Source: Acidobacteriota bacterium (GTDB lineage Bacteria; Acidobacteriota; UBA6911; RPQK01; JADFOI01). Taken from it: a DNA stretch of 5,515 bases. The position numbers and the translations under genes are program-made. Below the pieces are notes generated by a model that was given only the letters and a program-made list of their open reading frames with translations, did no database searches and was not told where the DNA came from. The stretch is from assembly GCA_027295745.1 (NCBI GenBank), contig JAPUKI010000159.1:1-5515 (forward strand), in the 5' to 3' direction. Below are positions 1 to 5,515 of the stretch, piece after piece. Every line of letters begins with the position of its first letter. Position 1 is the stretch's first letter.

Positions 1-378
1 TCGCACTTCCAGCGAGCGGGGCAGCCGAGTGAAAAAATGGACAATGCCCCTCAGCAAATCGATCAGTGAACGACCTTCCTGAGGGGACTCCAGTATCTGG
101 AGTGTGGTGAGCTGATCGATGCGTACGACCGCACCCGTATCGAGGAGCAAGAGTGCTGCCCGGCTACGTCGACCAACCCGAATGGAATCACCGGGGCAAA
201 GAAGCGTATTGAGTGTGGACACATTCCACACAGCTGCAGTTGCACCTCTCAACTCGATCGAGCCCTGAGCAGAGACGACTTCAGCCACCGGCGTTGGGCA
301 TCTGTTGGTGGTTTGAGCCAACACGGGCCAAGCGCAGGCCCATAGGAAAGCGATCGTGGCTAGACTGAGACGATCCAA
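1..378 (-). CDS. Exported FecR-domain protein, N-terminal part (partial)
   Basis: The minus-strand frame is open from about 420 to the window edge and is too short at the edge to stand out as an ORF. Its product has a hydrophobic signal sequence (about residues 4-20, ending VLA, likely cleaved after A21). A FecR fold follows: AEVVSAQGSIELRG at 32-45, CPGDSIRVGRRSRAALLLLD at 61-80, VVRIDQLTTLQIL at 84-96 and SLIDLLRGIVHFFTRLPRS at 104-122. The GD.IR.G.RSRA.L..D pattern and the DLL.G..HF..R.PRS stretch are typical of the FecR domain found in large periplasmic proteins, often followed by TPR repeats. That C-terminal continuation lies outside the window, so its job (scaffold or sensor) is inferred from the family only. 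The start is uncertain: the only in-frame start codon before the signal sequence is TTG at 378, with no strong ribosome binding site. An ATG-ATG pair at 427-422 lies one frame off and could indicate a different start or an indel. Confidence 0.8.
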   Translation of the reverse strand, partial: MDRLSLATIAFLWACAWPVLAQTTNRCPTPVAEVVSAQGSIELRGATAAVWNVSTLNTLLCPGDSIRVGRRSRAALLLLDTGAVVRIDQLTTLQILESPQEGRSLIDLLRGIVHFFTRLPRSLEVR

Positions 379-541
379 CGCTATCGCTTGTAACCTGTAC
401 CGGAAGATATTTGTCCCCTGTCATCATTCGGAGGCGATGAGGTGGTCACTGGCAGAAGCAATAGCGAACTGCTACTCTATCTTCGCAGCTGAGAAAGTGT
501 GGCCTCTCTTCCCTCCCCCAAAAAAGTCGTAGGCTGCTTTT

Positions 542-570
542 AGATTACACCTGTAACAAAGTTCTGTAAA
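542..570 (-). promoter_or_regulatory. Sigma70-like promoter for the FecR-domain gene
   Basis: On the minus strand a -35 box TTTACA (570-565) is separated by exactly 17 bases from a -10 box TAATCT (547-542). Both hexamers are close to the sigma70 consensus. Transcription would start near 535 and read towards the FecR-domain gene, leaving a leader of about 155 bases before the TTG at 378. No other minus-strand gene lies between, so this is the natural promoter for it. The assignment rests on sequence pattern only. Confidence 0.5.
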
Positions 571-631
571 GGACCAAATTTAAAAAAGTTATGTCAGGTT
601 AACGAGAAAGATATGCTGCATAAGATTGCCT

Positions 632-650
632 GAAACGAGGACCTCTTTTC
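632..650. repeat. 19-bp near-perfect dyad symmetry
   Basis: GAAACGAGGACCTCTTTTC is a palindrome around a central A with one mismatched pair in nine. A second small inverted repeat follows closely: AATCAC at 661-666 and GTGATT at 677-682. The first has the size and symmetry of a dimeric repressor site but lies upstream of the -35 box of the FecR promoter at 542-570, about 60 bases away. The second could instead form a weak hairpin in transcripts reading out of the UbiD gene. No function is established. Confidence 0.25.
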
Positions 651-838
651 ATCAAAATCCAATCACTCCGAGGAAGGTGATTCTTATTCCTTACAACGTA
701 GTCGGGAGATTCCCTCGCCCGAGTCCATTCACTTATGAGCTAAACACATACTCTTTGAGAGAGCAATCGGAGTGCTACAGCCTCTCCCAGCTTCTGCAAA
801 CCCCAAGAAAAACTGGTAAATATTTTATTTTCCTATAG

Positions 839-957
839 ATAGGCTTGACGCAAAGGTGGGCCTTCAAGGGACGCCACTTTGATATGTGGACAGGCGGAGT
901 CTATCTGACCGGAGAGATGAACAATCCGTTTGTGTGGGAGAAGGAGCTCACAAATCC
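839..957 (+). pseudogene. Possible relic of a protein-coding sequence
   Basis: Frame 839, directly after a TAG stop at 836-838, reads without interruption into the end of the UbiD gene. The product is protein-like, containing RWAFKGRHFDMWTGGVYLTG followed by EMNNPFVWEKELTNPS. The aromatic/glycine-rich composition and balanced charged residues look like real protein rather than random noncoding translation. There is an internal ATG at 884 but no ribosome binding site, and the reading continues antisense into UbiD until a stop near 990. I do not recognise the family. It may be the surviving piece of a gene truncated by rearrangement next to UbiD, or chance. Confidence 0.25.
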
Positions 958-2450
958 TAGCTACCCAGCAGGTCCTTCCATTTCTTCTTGAGCTCTTCTT
1001 GAAACTGGGGACTGATTTCCGCGACAGGCGGGAAGACATCCAGATACTCATAGGCCCGGCAAGCATCGATGATGGCACGCGTGTTATAGGGCACCTTCTG
1101 ATCAAAGGTCACGTTCTGGGGATCGCCCCTGGAACCCCAGGCTCGAGTGATGATCTCAATATCGCGGGCTGGATCGGAGCGGGTCACCACGGCCCACATG
1201 ACATTCTGAAGATCGGAGGGGTCGATGTCATCGTCCACCACGATCACATAGCGTCCCAGATAGGCTCCGACATGGCACTGGGAAGCCACCAATCCAGCCT
1301 GGCGGGCATGACCCTGATAGCCCTGCTTGATGGAGACCACCAGCAGCATGCGAGACCCACCCACCTCATCGGCCCAGCAGCCGACTACTCCAGGGACTCC
1401 TGCCTTCTCCAGCGCCTCGTGGAGCAAGGCGGAACGCATCACTGCCTTGGAGTACGAGTAATCGTGGGGCGGACGAGCGGGAGGCGTCCCTAAAAGGATG
1501 GGGTTGTTGCGATGGTACACGCGTTCCACCTCCAGCACCGGCGCTCCCTTTTCGCTGGAGGAGTAATAGCCGTGGAACTCACCTAGGGGACCCTCCATCT
1601 TGAAGTTGCCAGGCTGACACCAGCCTTCCACCACCAACTCCGAGGCGGCAGGCATGGGCAGACCCGTCACCTCGCCCTTGATGACCTGCACCGGCTCACC
1701 CAGAATACCGCCCACATAGTTGTACTCGGACAGTCCGTATTTCACCTCCAGACCAGCGAACAGGAAGAGAAGCGGGTGGTGGCCAAGAGAAACCACCACG
1801 GGAAAGGGCTTCCCGGCACTGAAGTAGCGATCGATCTGCTGGCGCCCGTGCTTGCCAGCCACCATGTTGAGAGCACAGGTGCGCTTATCGTGCACCATCA
1901 TGCGATAGGCACCCAGATTGATCCACTCCGAATCCAGATCCTTGGTGACCACCACACTACCGGTACCAATGTAACGTCCTCCATCCTTCTCATGCCACTT
2001 GGGCACGGGAAAATCCAAGAGGTTGATCTCCTTTCCGGCTATGACGTTCTCGAGGACCGGACCGTCCTCCACATACTGCGGGGGAAATTCGACTGACAAG
2101 GCTTCCCATTGCTGGGGCTTTCCTCGAAGAGCCTCCACCAGCTCCGCACTGCTGGGATAAGAGGGAAACCCCAGCGTCGCTGCCAGACGCACCGGGCTGC
2201 CCGTAGTGCCCGTCACTACCCGATAGCCGGAGGGGTAATCGACGATGTCGTCGAAGAGCAGACAGGGGCCGCGCTGGCGATTGTTGATCTCGCTGATACC
2301 CCCCAGCTCCAGATCCCAGTGGGCACCGCTGACGTGCTTGAGCTCACCCAACTGCTCGACTCTGGCCAGCCAGCTGCGTAAATCCCAGATGTTCGACAGC
2401 GATGTGTTCTCGGTCTCGGGAAGAGCGCTTACCTTCTCAGCCATTTTCAT
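957..2450 (-). CDS. UbiD family decarboxylase (prenylated-FMN dependent)
   Basis: The 497-residue product has the usual length of the UbiD family, cytoplasmic enzymes that add or remove a carboxyl group on aromatic or unsaturated acids using prenylated FMN made by UbiX. Family motifs run in order: INLGAYRMMVHDKR (177-190), KHGRQQ (200-205), the E242 region, ELVVEG (271-276) and MEGPLGEFHGYYS (285-297). By memory of the Aspergillus Fdc1 enzyme, N178, H201 and E242 match the metal/cofactor ligands, and R183, E286 and E291 match the catalytic Arg-Glu-Glu set. The enzyme therefore looks active. The substrate cannot be read from sequence; classical UbiD of ubiquinone synthesis is only one option, and a catabolic paralogue is equally likely given the neighbours. 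There is no signal peptide. No UbiX gene is in the window. ATG 2450 has GGAG only 3 bases away; ATG 2444 (two codons later) has better spacing and may be the true start. The gene is divergent from the amidohydrolase gene. Confidence 0.93.
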   Translation of the reverse strand: MKMAEKVSALPETENTSLSNIWDLRSWLARVEQLGELKHVSGAHWDLELGGISEINNRQRGPCLLFDDIVDYPSGYRVVTGTTGSPVRLAATLGFPSYPSSAELVEALRGKPQQWEALSVEFPPQYVEDGPVLENVIAGKEINLLDFPVPKWHEKDGGRYIGTGSVVVTKDLDSEWINLGAYRMMVHDKRTCALNMVAGKHGRQQIDRYFSAGKPFPVVVSLGHHPLLFLFAGLEVKYGLSEYNYVGGILGEPVQVIKGEVTGLPMPAASELVVEGWCQPGNFKMEGPLGEFHGYYSSSEKGAPVLEVERVYHRNNPILLGTPPARPPHDYSYSKAVMRSALLHEALEKAGVPGVVGCWADEVGGSRMLLVVSIKQGYQGHARQAGLVASQCHVGAYLGRYVIVVDDDIDPSDLQNVMWAVVTRSDPARDIEIITRAWGSRGDPQNVTFDQKVPYNTRAIIDACRAYEYLDVFPPVAEISPQFQEELKKKWKDLLGS

Positions 2451-2453
2451 TGT

Positions 2454-2457
2454 CTCC
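2454..2457 (-). promoter_or_regulatory. Ribosome binding site of the UbiD gene
   Basis: GGAG on the minus strand lies 3 bases before ATG 2450 and 9 bases before ATG 2444. The spacing favours 2444 (product starting MAEKVS) or leaves both in use. The two starts differ by two residues and do not change the function call. Confidence 0.5.
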
Positions 2458-2478
2458 GTGAGTGTCAGTGTATCAAGC

Positions 2479-2689
2479 TAGGCGGGATTATTCATAGGTT
2501 CTCGTCACGAGGCGACGAAAACGCCGGCCTGAGTGCGTTGCGCCACGCGTGACCCGCAAGCGGGTGCCCCAGGCCCCCGCAAACGTACTGTAGGGTACGT
2601 TGAGGAGGCCGACCGAGCGAAACGCAGGCGGTGCAGCACGCCGGATGGTTTCGTCGCTGCAGTAGAGAATTTATGAATAATCCCGGCTT
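2479..2689. mobile_element. MITE-like inverted-repeat element, about 211 bp, non-coding
   Basis: The ends are inverted copies: 2479-2496 matches the complement of 2672-2689 at 16 of 18 positions, with a perfect 14-base core CGGGATTATTCATA. The similarity continues inward imperfectly, with shared TTCTC and GCGACGAAA blocks, to about 40 bases per arm. The interior is GC-rich and folded: ACCCG/CGGGT with loop CAAG at 2552-2565, a 7-bp AACGTAC/GTACGTT hairpin at 2582-2601, and a TGCAGCA-centred dyad at 2627-2642. No credible protein is encoded. Size, terminal inverted repeats and lack of genes fit a miniature inverted-repeat transposable element mobilised in trans. I could not identify the parent transposase family or a target-site duplication. 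It sits about 28 bases upstream of the UbiD start. Confidence 0.65.
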
Positions 2690-2738
2690 AAGGCGGGCGT
2701 ATTCATAGGTTCTCGTCACCTATGAATAATCCCGGCTT
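2690..2738. mobile_element. Miniature (49-bp) copy of the same inverted-repeat element
   Basis: This abuts the larger element directly. Its left part (2692-2719) matches the larger element's left end (2481-2508) at 26 of 28 positions. Its right part (2721-2738) is identical over 18 bases to the larger element's right end (2672-2689). The interior of about 160 bases is absent, so it is effectively two termini joined. The result is nearly a perfect hairpin: 2700-2710 pairs with 2718-2728 without mismatch around loop TCTCGTC, and the 21-base arms as a whole differ at only 3 positions. It may be an internal-deletion derivative or the minimal palindromic unit of the family. Confidence 0.6.
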
Positions 2739-2772
2739 GAACCTCGCAGCGTCTCCGTTCTCACTTCAGGTG

Positions 2773-2803
2773 TTGACTAACGACCGAGATTCGTGCGGAT
2801 AAT
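2773..2803 (+). promoter_or_regulatory. Possible promoter of the amidohydrolase gene
   Basis: A -35-like TTGACT (2773-2778) is followed after 19 bases by GATAAT (2798-2803). Both boxes are good but the spacer is two bases longer than optimal. Transcription would start about 2810, giving a very short leader before ATG 2824. It lies outside the repeat elements, in what looks like original intergenic sequence. Confidence 0.35.
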
Positions 2804-2812
2804 ACCACACCA

Positions 2813-2820
2813 GGGAGGGA
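2813..2820 (+). promoter_or_regulatory. Ribosome binding site of the amidohydrolase gene
   Basis: GGGAGGGA contains GGAGG at 2814-2818, 5 bases before ATG 2824 and 8 before ATG 2827. This strong site fixes the start of the gene to this ATG pair. Confidence 0.7.
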
Positions 2821-2823
2821 CTC

Positions 2824-4599
2824 ATGATGAAAAACTGGGTGAATCAAAGCCGCTTAGTGATGTTCGTTCTTTTTCTTCTGGTTTACAGCAGCTGTGCATC
2901 TGATGTTCCGAGCATTCTGGCACCCGACAGAATTTTGCACAGCGGGGTCATTGTGACTGTGGACGAAGACTTCACCGTTGCCGAGGCCGTGGCTATCAAG
3001 AATGGGCTGATCGTGGCGGTAGGATCGGATGGCGAAATTCTGTCCCTGGCTGGAGCCAACACAGAGAAAATTGATTTAGAGGGGAAAACCGTCCTGCCAG
3101 GATTTAACGACTCCCATCTGCACCTGGCCTGGCCAGTGGGAGAGGTTCCCGATCCTGCCATCCAAAGGCTGGGGAAAGTCCAGTCCATCGCTGAAATTGT
3201 GGAGCTTGTCCGTCAGAAAGTGGCAGACACCCCGGCTGGGGAGCTGGTCTGGATGCCAGGGGGACCCAGCCGGGTCGAGCAAATCAAGGAGAGGCGCTGG
3301 CCCACACGTCAAGATCTTGACAGAGTCTCGCCCCACCATCCCGTCATTCTCATCTTTGCTGCCGACCACGTTTATGTCACCAACAGCCGAGGTCTGGCCG
3401 TGGCCAAGATAGACCGGAACACTCCTCAGCCTTACAGAAGGGATCTCTTCGGCGAGTTCCAGATCGATCCCAGGACTGGAGAGCCGACAGGAGTTCTGAC
3501 CGGTCGGGCTGCAGCCCGTATCTTAAGGGTAGCCCTCAATGTTTGGTCCACCCAGGAGTTGGAAACAAACATGGGGCGTGCAATCGAGACCGATGTGATC
3601 CCCTACGGCATTACCAGCCTGTCTGATCCCCAAAACGGGGGCAGCCCAGCTCAGCCCATTCAACACGCCTATCAGCGACTTCTCAACCGCAAGGACGGAC
3701 TCCCGGCACGGATTAATCTGATGATCCGCCTTCCCGTACGTTCACTCTCAACCCAGGACTCTCTCGACCTGATCGACAGCCTTCTCTATGCACCACCCCT
3801 GAAAAACGATTTTCTTCGGGTTGGTACCTTTAAGATCGCCCTGGATAAGGGGCGACCCGGCCAAGAACCCTATATCGTGCCGGCAGAGAAAGGGAAAAGG
3901 GTGCTGATTGAAGGTCACAAGAAGGGATGGCAGCTGTACGTGCACATTACCACTCCCCAGACCTTCGACTACGCCTGCCAGGCGCTTGAGGAAGCCTATC
4001 GCCTGTATCCGCGAGAAGATGCCCGCCACATCTTTACCCACATCAACCAGCCCACCCGTGAGAACCTGCAGACCATGAAGCGTCTTGGAATCATTGCCGA
4101 TCTGCAGGTCAACTCCATCTATCATCTGGCCGATGACGTGGAGAAGACGCGAACGCTCAACCCACAGCGACCCGATCTGGGACCCAAACCTGTGGCCACT
4201 TATCGGGATATGGGTATCCCGGTGATCCTCAGCAGTGACCAGGCCCCGATCGGTCCGCTTTTCACCGTCTGGGAAGCCGTCAACCGGGTGCGTAAGTCCG
4301 GAAAAGTGTTTCAACCGGAAGAGAGGCTGACGCTCCAGGAAGCGATCCGGGCCATTACCATCACGTCTGCCTGGACGTTTTTTGAAGATGATGTGAAAGG
4401 ATCCATTGAAGAGGGGAAATATGCCGACCTGGTGGTGCTGGGTCGTAACATTCTGACGATCGATCCGTTGGAGATCAAGGATATCCCAGTGCTCATGACC
4501 ATGACCAATGGGAAGTTTGTCTATGTCAATCCCAACCAGGATCCCAATCAAAAGGTGGAGTACCTTCGCTACCCGGCGCGGACCTCTTATTTGAATTAA
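2824..4599 (+). CDS. Exported amidohydrolase, YtcJ-like (amidohydrolase family 3)
   Basis: The 591-residue product belongs to metal-dependent hydrolases of the amidohydrolase superfamily. Residues 1-23 form a signal sequence (K3, R10, hydrophobic 11-20). C24 follows YSS, a non-ideal lipobox, so it may be a lipoprotein or a simple secreted enzyme. An N-terminal beta-sandwich piece (about 36-92) leads into LPGFNDSHLHL (91-101) with metal-binding H98 and H100. Then come ADHVYVTNSRGLA (180-192), FKIALDKG (336-343) with K337 as possible bridging lysine, H374, H406, and ILSSDQAPIGPLFTVWEAVNR (468-488) with D472 at the catalytic aspartate position. GSIEEGKYADLVVLGRN (526-542) is the typical C-terminal return to the sandwich domain. 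The usual HA.GD motif is replaced by HITTPQT and the usual EHA motif by THINQ, so this is a divergent subgroup. Substrate is unknown; amide, hydantoin-like or ester bonds are possible. It diverges from UbiD and converges on the Tat-signal gene. Confidence 0.88.
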   Translation: MMKNWVNQSRLVMFVLFLLVYSSCASDVPSILAPDRILHSGVIVTVDEDFTVAEAVAIKNGLIVAVGSDGEILSLAGANTEKIDLEGKTVLPGFNDSHLHLAWPVGEVPDPAIQRLGKVQSIAEIVELVRQKVADTPAGELVWMPGGPSRVEQIKERRWPTRQDLDRVSPHHPVILIFAADHVYVTNSRGLAVAKIDRNTPQPYRRDLFGEFQIDPRTGEPTGVLTGRAAARILRVALNVWSTQELETNMGRAIETDVIPYGITSLSDPQNGGSPAQPIQHAYQRLLNRKDGLPARINLMIRLPVRSLSTQDSLDLIDSLLYAPPLKNDFLRVGTFKIALDKGRPGQEPYIVPAEKGKRVLIEGHKKGWQLYVHITTPQTFDYACQALEEAYRLYPREDARHIFTHINQPTRENLQTMKRLGIIADLQVNSIYHLADDVEKTRTLNPQRPDLGPKPVATYRDMGIPVILSSDQAPIGPLFTVWEAVNRVRKSGKVFQPEERLTLQEAIRAITITSAWTFFEDDVKGSIEEGKYADLVVLGRNILTIDPLEIKDIPVLMTMTNGKFVYVNPNQDPNQKVEYLRYPARTSYLN

Positions 4600-4600
4600 G

Positions 4601-4642
4601 AGGGAAATGCCGGGGAGATGTAGCCTGCCCTCACATTTCCCT
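4601..4642. terminator. Hairpin between convergent genes, possible bidirectional terminator
   Basis: AGGGAAATG (4601-4609) pairs perfectly with CATTTCCCT (4634-4642) around a 24-base loop. It begins one base after the amidohydrolase stop and ends 11 bases before the stop of the opposing gene, the expected place for a shared terminator. Neither side has a T-run, so it would be weak or act mainly to stabilise 3' ends. Confidence 0.4.
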
Positions 4643-4653
4643 GCGGGGCCGAA

Positions 4654-5295
4654 TCACTCCTGCCAATCGATTTGTTTGTAATAAGCGCGGCGTCTTTCTT
4701 CTTCCTCCCAGGTCAGGGGTCCCTGGAATCCGGCTACATCCCAGCCAGTCCTCAGCCGTTTCGTGTTGGGATTGGTAATCTGGTGGGTGTCCCCAGGCGA
4801 CAAAATGGGGATATCATTGGCATCTCTCGTTATCCTGTGCTCAGGATAGTTCTGATAGTAGACCACCAGCACCCGAACCCGCGAGAGACGATAAATGCTC
4901 TGAAGTTTGCCCAACAGCTGTTTATCGGCGATCCGGCTCCCCTCAATGATCAGTCGCAGGTAATCGGCCCGCTCCGATTCGCTCAGTTGCAAAAAGGTCT
5001 TGTTCCCCAGAAAAGGAGCCGAACCATCGTTGAATAAGGCCAGGTCCTCATCGGCGATACCGGTCAGCCCTTTCATCACTTCTGCCGTGATGTTGTACGG
5101 CTCGAGGGTTTTGTAGCCCGGATCGTTGGGCTCACTGGGAATAATGGTATCCCCCAGGGCCGCAAAGACGGCTGTACGATCCACTGTTGACGCTACTTGC
5201 GCTTGTGCTGCAGCAACCGCCACAGTGGGAATGGCAGCTGCTCCCATGCCCGTCGTCTTCAGGAAATCTCTTCTGGATACATCCTTCTTGCCCAT
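4654..5295 (-). CDS. Tat-exported gluconate 2-dehydrogenase subunit 3-like protein
   Basis: The start is ATG 5295, with GGAGGG 7 bases upstream; a longer TTG start at 5310 would place that site inside the gene. The 213-residue product begins with a Tat signal, SRRDFLK at 7-13, then an alanine-rich hydrophobic stretch ending AQA about residue 32, so it is exported folded to the periplasm. The mature part opens with FAALGDTIIP (44-53), the hallmark of the gluconate 2-dehydrogenase subunit 3 family, followed by a helical region with FLQLSESERADYL. The C-terminal part is strongly conserved with the upstream neighbour: PGDTHQITNPN (167-177) and GPLTWEEEERRR (192-203). Family members act as small partners of membrane-bound GMC flavin dehydrogenases and may help export them through the Tat system. 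No large subunit is in the window. It is translated two bases after the upstream paralogue stops, so the pair is co-transcribed. The exact substrate is unknown. Confidence 0.7.
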   Translation of the reverse strand: MGKKDVSRRDFLKTTGMGAAAIPTVAVAAAQAQVASTVDRTAVFAALGDTIIPSEPNDPGYKTLEPYNITAEVMKGLTGIADEDLALFNDGSAPFLGNKTFLQLSESERADYLRLIIEGSRIADKQLLGKLQSIYRLSRVRVLVVYYQNYPEHRITRDANDIPILSPGDTHQITNPNTKRLRTGWDVAGFQGPLTWEEEERRRAYYKQIDWQE

Positions 5296-5297
5296 AC

Positions 5298-5515
5298 TTA
5301 ATCCCTCCAATCGATCTTTTCAACGATTGCCCTGCGACGTTGCTCTTCTTCCCAGGTCAGTGGACCCATGAATCCGCTCACCTCCCATCCCGTGACCAGC
5401 CCCTTGCTATTCGGATTGGTAATCTGATGGGTGTCGCCTGGGGGAAGAATGGGGACTCCATTGTTATCGCGCGGCAGTACGTGCTCAGGATAGTTCTTGT
5501 AATAAACCTGGAAGA
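5298..5515 (-). CDS. Paralogue of the downstream subunit 3-like protein, C-terminal part (partial)
   Basis: The minus-strand frame enters at the right edge and ends with TAA at 5300-5298. The visible 71 residues begin FQVYYKNYPEH and contain PGDTHQITNPNSKGLVTGWE and GPLTWEEEQRRR. By direct alignment the last 69 residues match the downstream gene at 48 positions without gaps (about 70%), so the two arose by tandem duplication. The conserved tail is the part shared best in this view; the Tat signal and N-terminal domain of this copy lie beyond the window. Two copies of a subunit 3-like protein in one operon suggest two different large subunits or a heteromeric complex. Function otherwise as for the neighbour, and equally unproven. 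Confidence 0.75.
   Translation of the reverse strand, partial: FQVYYKNYPEHVLPRDNNGVPILPPGDTHQITNPNSKGLVTGWEVSGFMGPLTWEEEQRRRAIVEKIDWRD
5303..5308 (-). promoter_or_regulatory. Ribosome binding site inside the upstream paralogue
   Basis: GGAGGG lies 7 bases before ATG 5295 and within the last codons (DWRD) of the upstream gene. It decides the start in favour of ATG 5295 over TTG 5310 and suggests translational coupling of the two genes. Confidence 0.7.

Larger units (their letters stand above)
379..956. other. Intergenic spacer, no convincing intact gene
   Basis: This stretch lies between the start of the FecR-domain gene and the stop of the UbiD gene, both on the minus strand. It is visibly richer in A and T than the genes around it, especially 530-610 and 800-840. 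It holds the promoter at 542-570, dyad symmetries at 632-650 and 661-682, and a protein-like plus-strand stretch at 839-957. A 70-codon plus-strand frame at 626-838 starts with TTG, has no ribosome binding site and gives an unremarkable low-complexity product, so I do not call it. I see no tRNA, ncRNA or strong terminator. Confidence 0.6.

Noticed and set aside
626..838. 70-codon plus-strand open frame in the spacer
   Set aside because: TTG start, no ribosome binding site, no recognisable product, AT-rich non-coding-like sequence.
851..881. Imperfect stem-loop just downstream of the UbiD stop as a terminator
   Set aside because: The CAAAGGTGG/CCACTTTG arms pair with a bulge, the interior does not fold well and no T-run follows on the minus strand.
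930..1493. 187-codon plus-strand open frame antisense to the UbiD gene
   Set aside because: It lies in the shadow of a gene with complete family motifs; its product shows no recognisable domain.
2492..2719. 75-codon minus-strand open frame in the divergent intergenic region
   Set aside because: It is a translation of the inverted-repeat element and its miniature copy, lacks a ribosome binding site, and has the Arg/Cys/Pro-rich composition of a non-coding repeat.
2479..2738. Repeats read as a CRISPR array
   Set aside because: There are only two copies of each end, arranged as inverted termini of two elements of unequal length, without regular spacers.
3748..4551. 267-codon minus-strand open frame antisense to the amidohydrolase gene
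   Set aside because: Long, but it mirrors codon bias of the real gene; His/Asp/Gly-rich product without domain features, and the opposite strand carries clear amidohydrolase motifs.
4654..5310. Longer version of the Tat-signal protein starting at TTG 5310
   Set aside because: The GGAGGG ribosome binding site would fall within the coding sequence; ATG 5295 has ideal spacing and places the twin-arginine motif close to the N-terminus as usual.

Overview
The window looks like bacterial chromosome from a Gram-negative organism. It encodes a twin-arginine (Tat) exported protein, a probable lipoprotein or Sec-exported enzyme, and an exported FecR-domain protein, all of which imply a periplasm. The genes have moderately high GC and start with ATG behind GGAG-type ribosome binding sites, the FecR gene excepted. 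The style suggests an uncultured proteobacterium-like lineage, but nothing here fixes the taxon.

Layout. (1) Positions 1-378, minus strand: N-terminal part of an exported FecR-domain protein, running off the left edge. A good sigma70-type promoter lies about 165 bases upstream of its apparent start. (2) Positions 379-956: a spacer of about 580 bases with lower GC, small dyad symmetries and one short protein-like stretch that may be a gene relic. (3) Positions 957-2450, minus strand: a full-length UbiD-family decarboxylase with all the expected prenylated-FMN/metal and catalytic residues. (4) Positions 2451-2823: a divergent intergenic region largely filled by a MITE-like inverted-repeat element and, next to it, a 49-bp miniature version of the same element. 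(5) Positions 2824-4599, plus strand: an exported amidohydrolase of the YtcJ-like (amidohydrolase family 3) type with some non-canonical active-site motifs. (6) Positions 4600-4653: a short convergent intergenic region with a hairpin. (7) Positions 4654-5515, minus strand: two tandem paralogues resembling gluconate 2-dehydrogenase subunit 3. The downstream one is complete and carries a Tat signal. The upstream one is cut by the right edge.

How they might work together (inference): a prenylated-FMN decarboxylase, an exported hydrolase for a cyclic amide or similar substrate, and Tat-exported small subunits of a flavin dehydrogenase would fit a catabolic island for an organic acid or cyclic compound. 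No partner dehydrogenase large subunit, transporter, regulator or UbiX is visible here, so the pathway is not established. I see no CRISPR array, tRNA or rRNA gene, intact transposase gene or clear defence system. The most unusual items are the paired inverted-repeat elements, the tandem subunit-3 paralogues, the divergent amidohydrolase motifs and the protein-like relic at 839-957.
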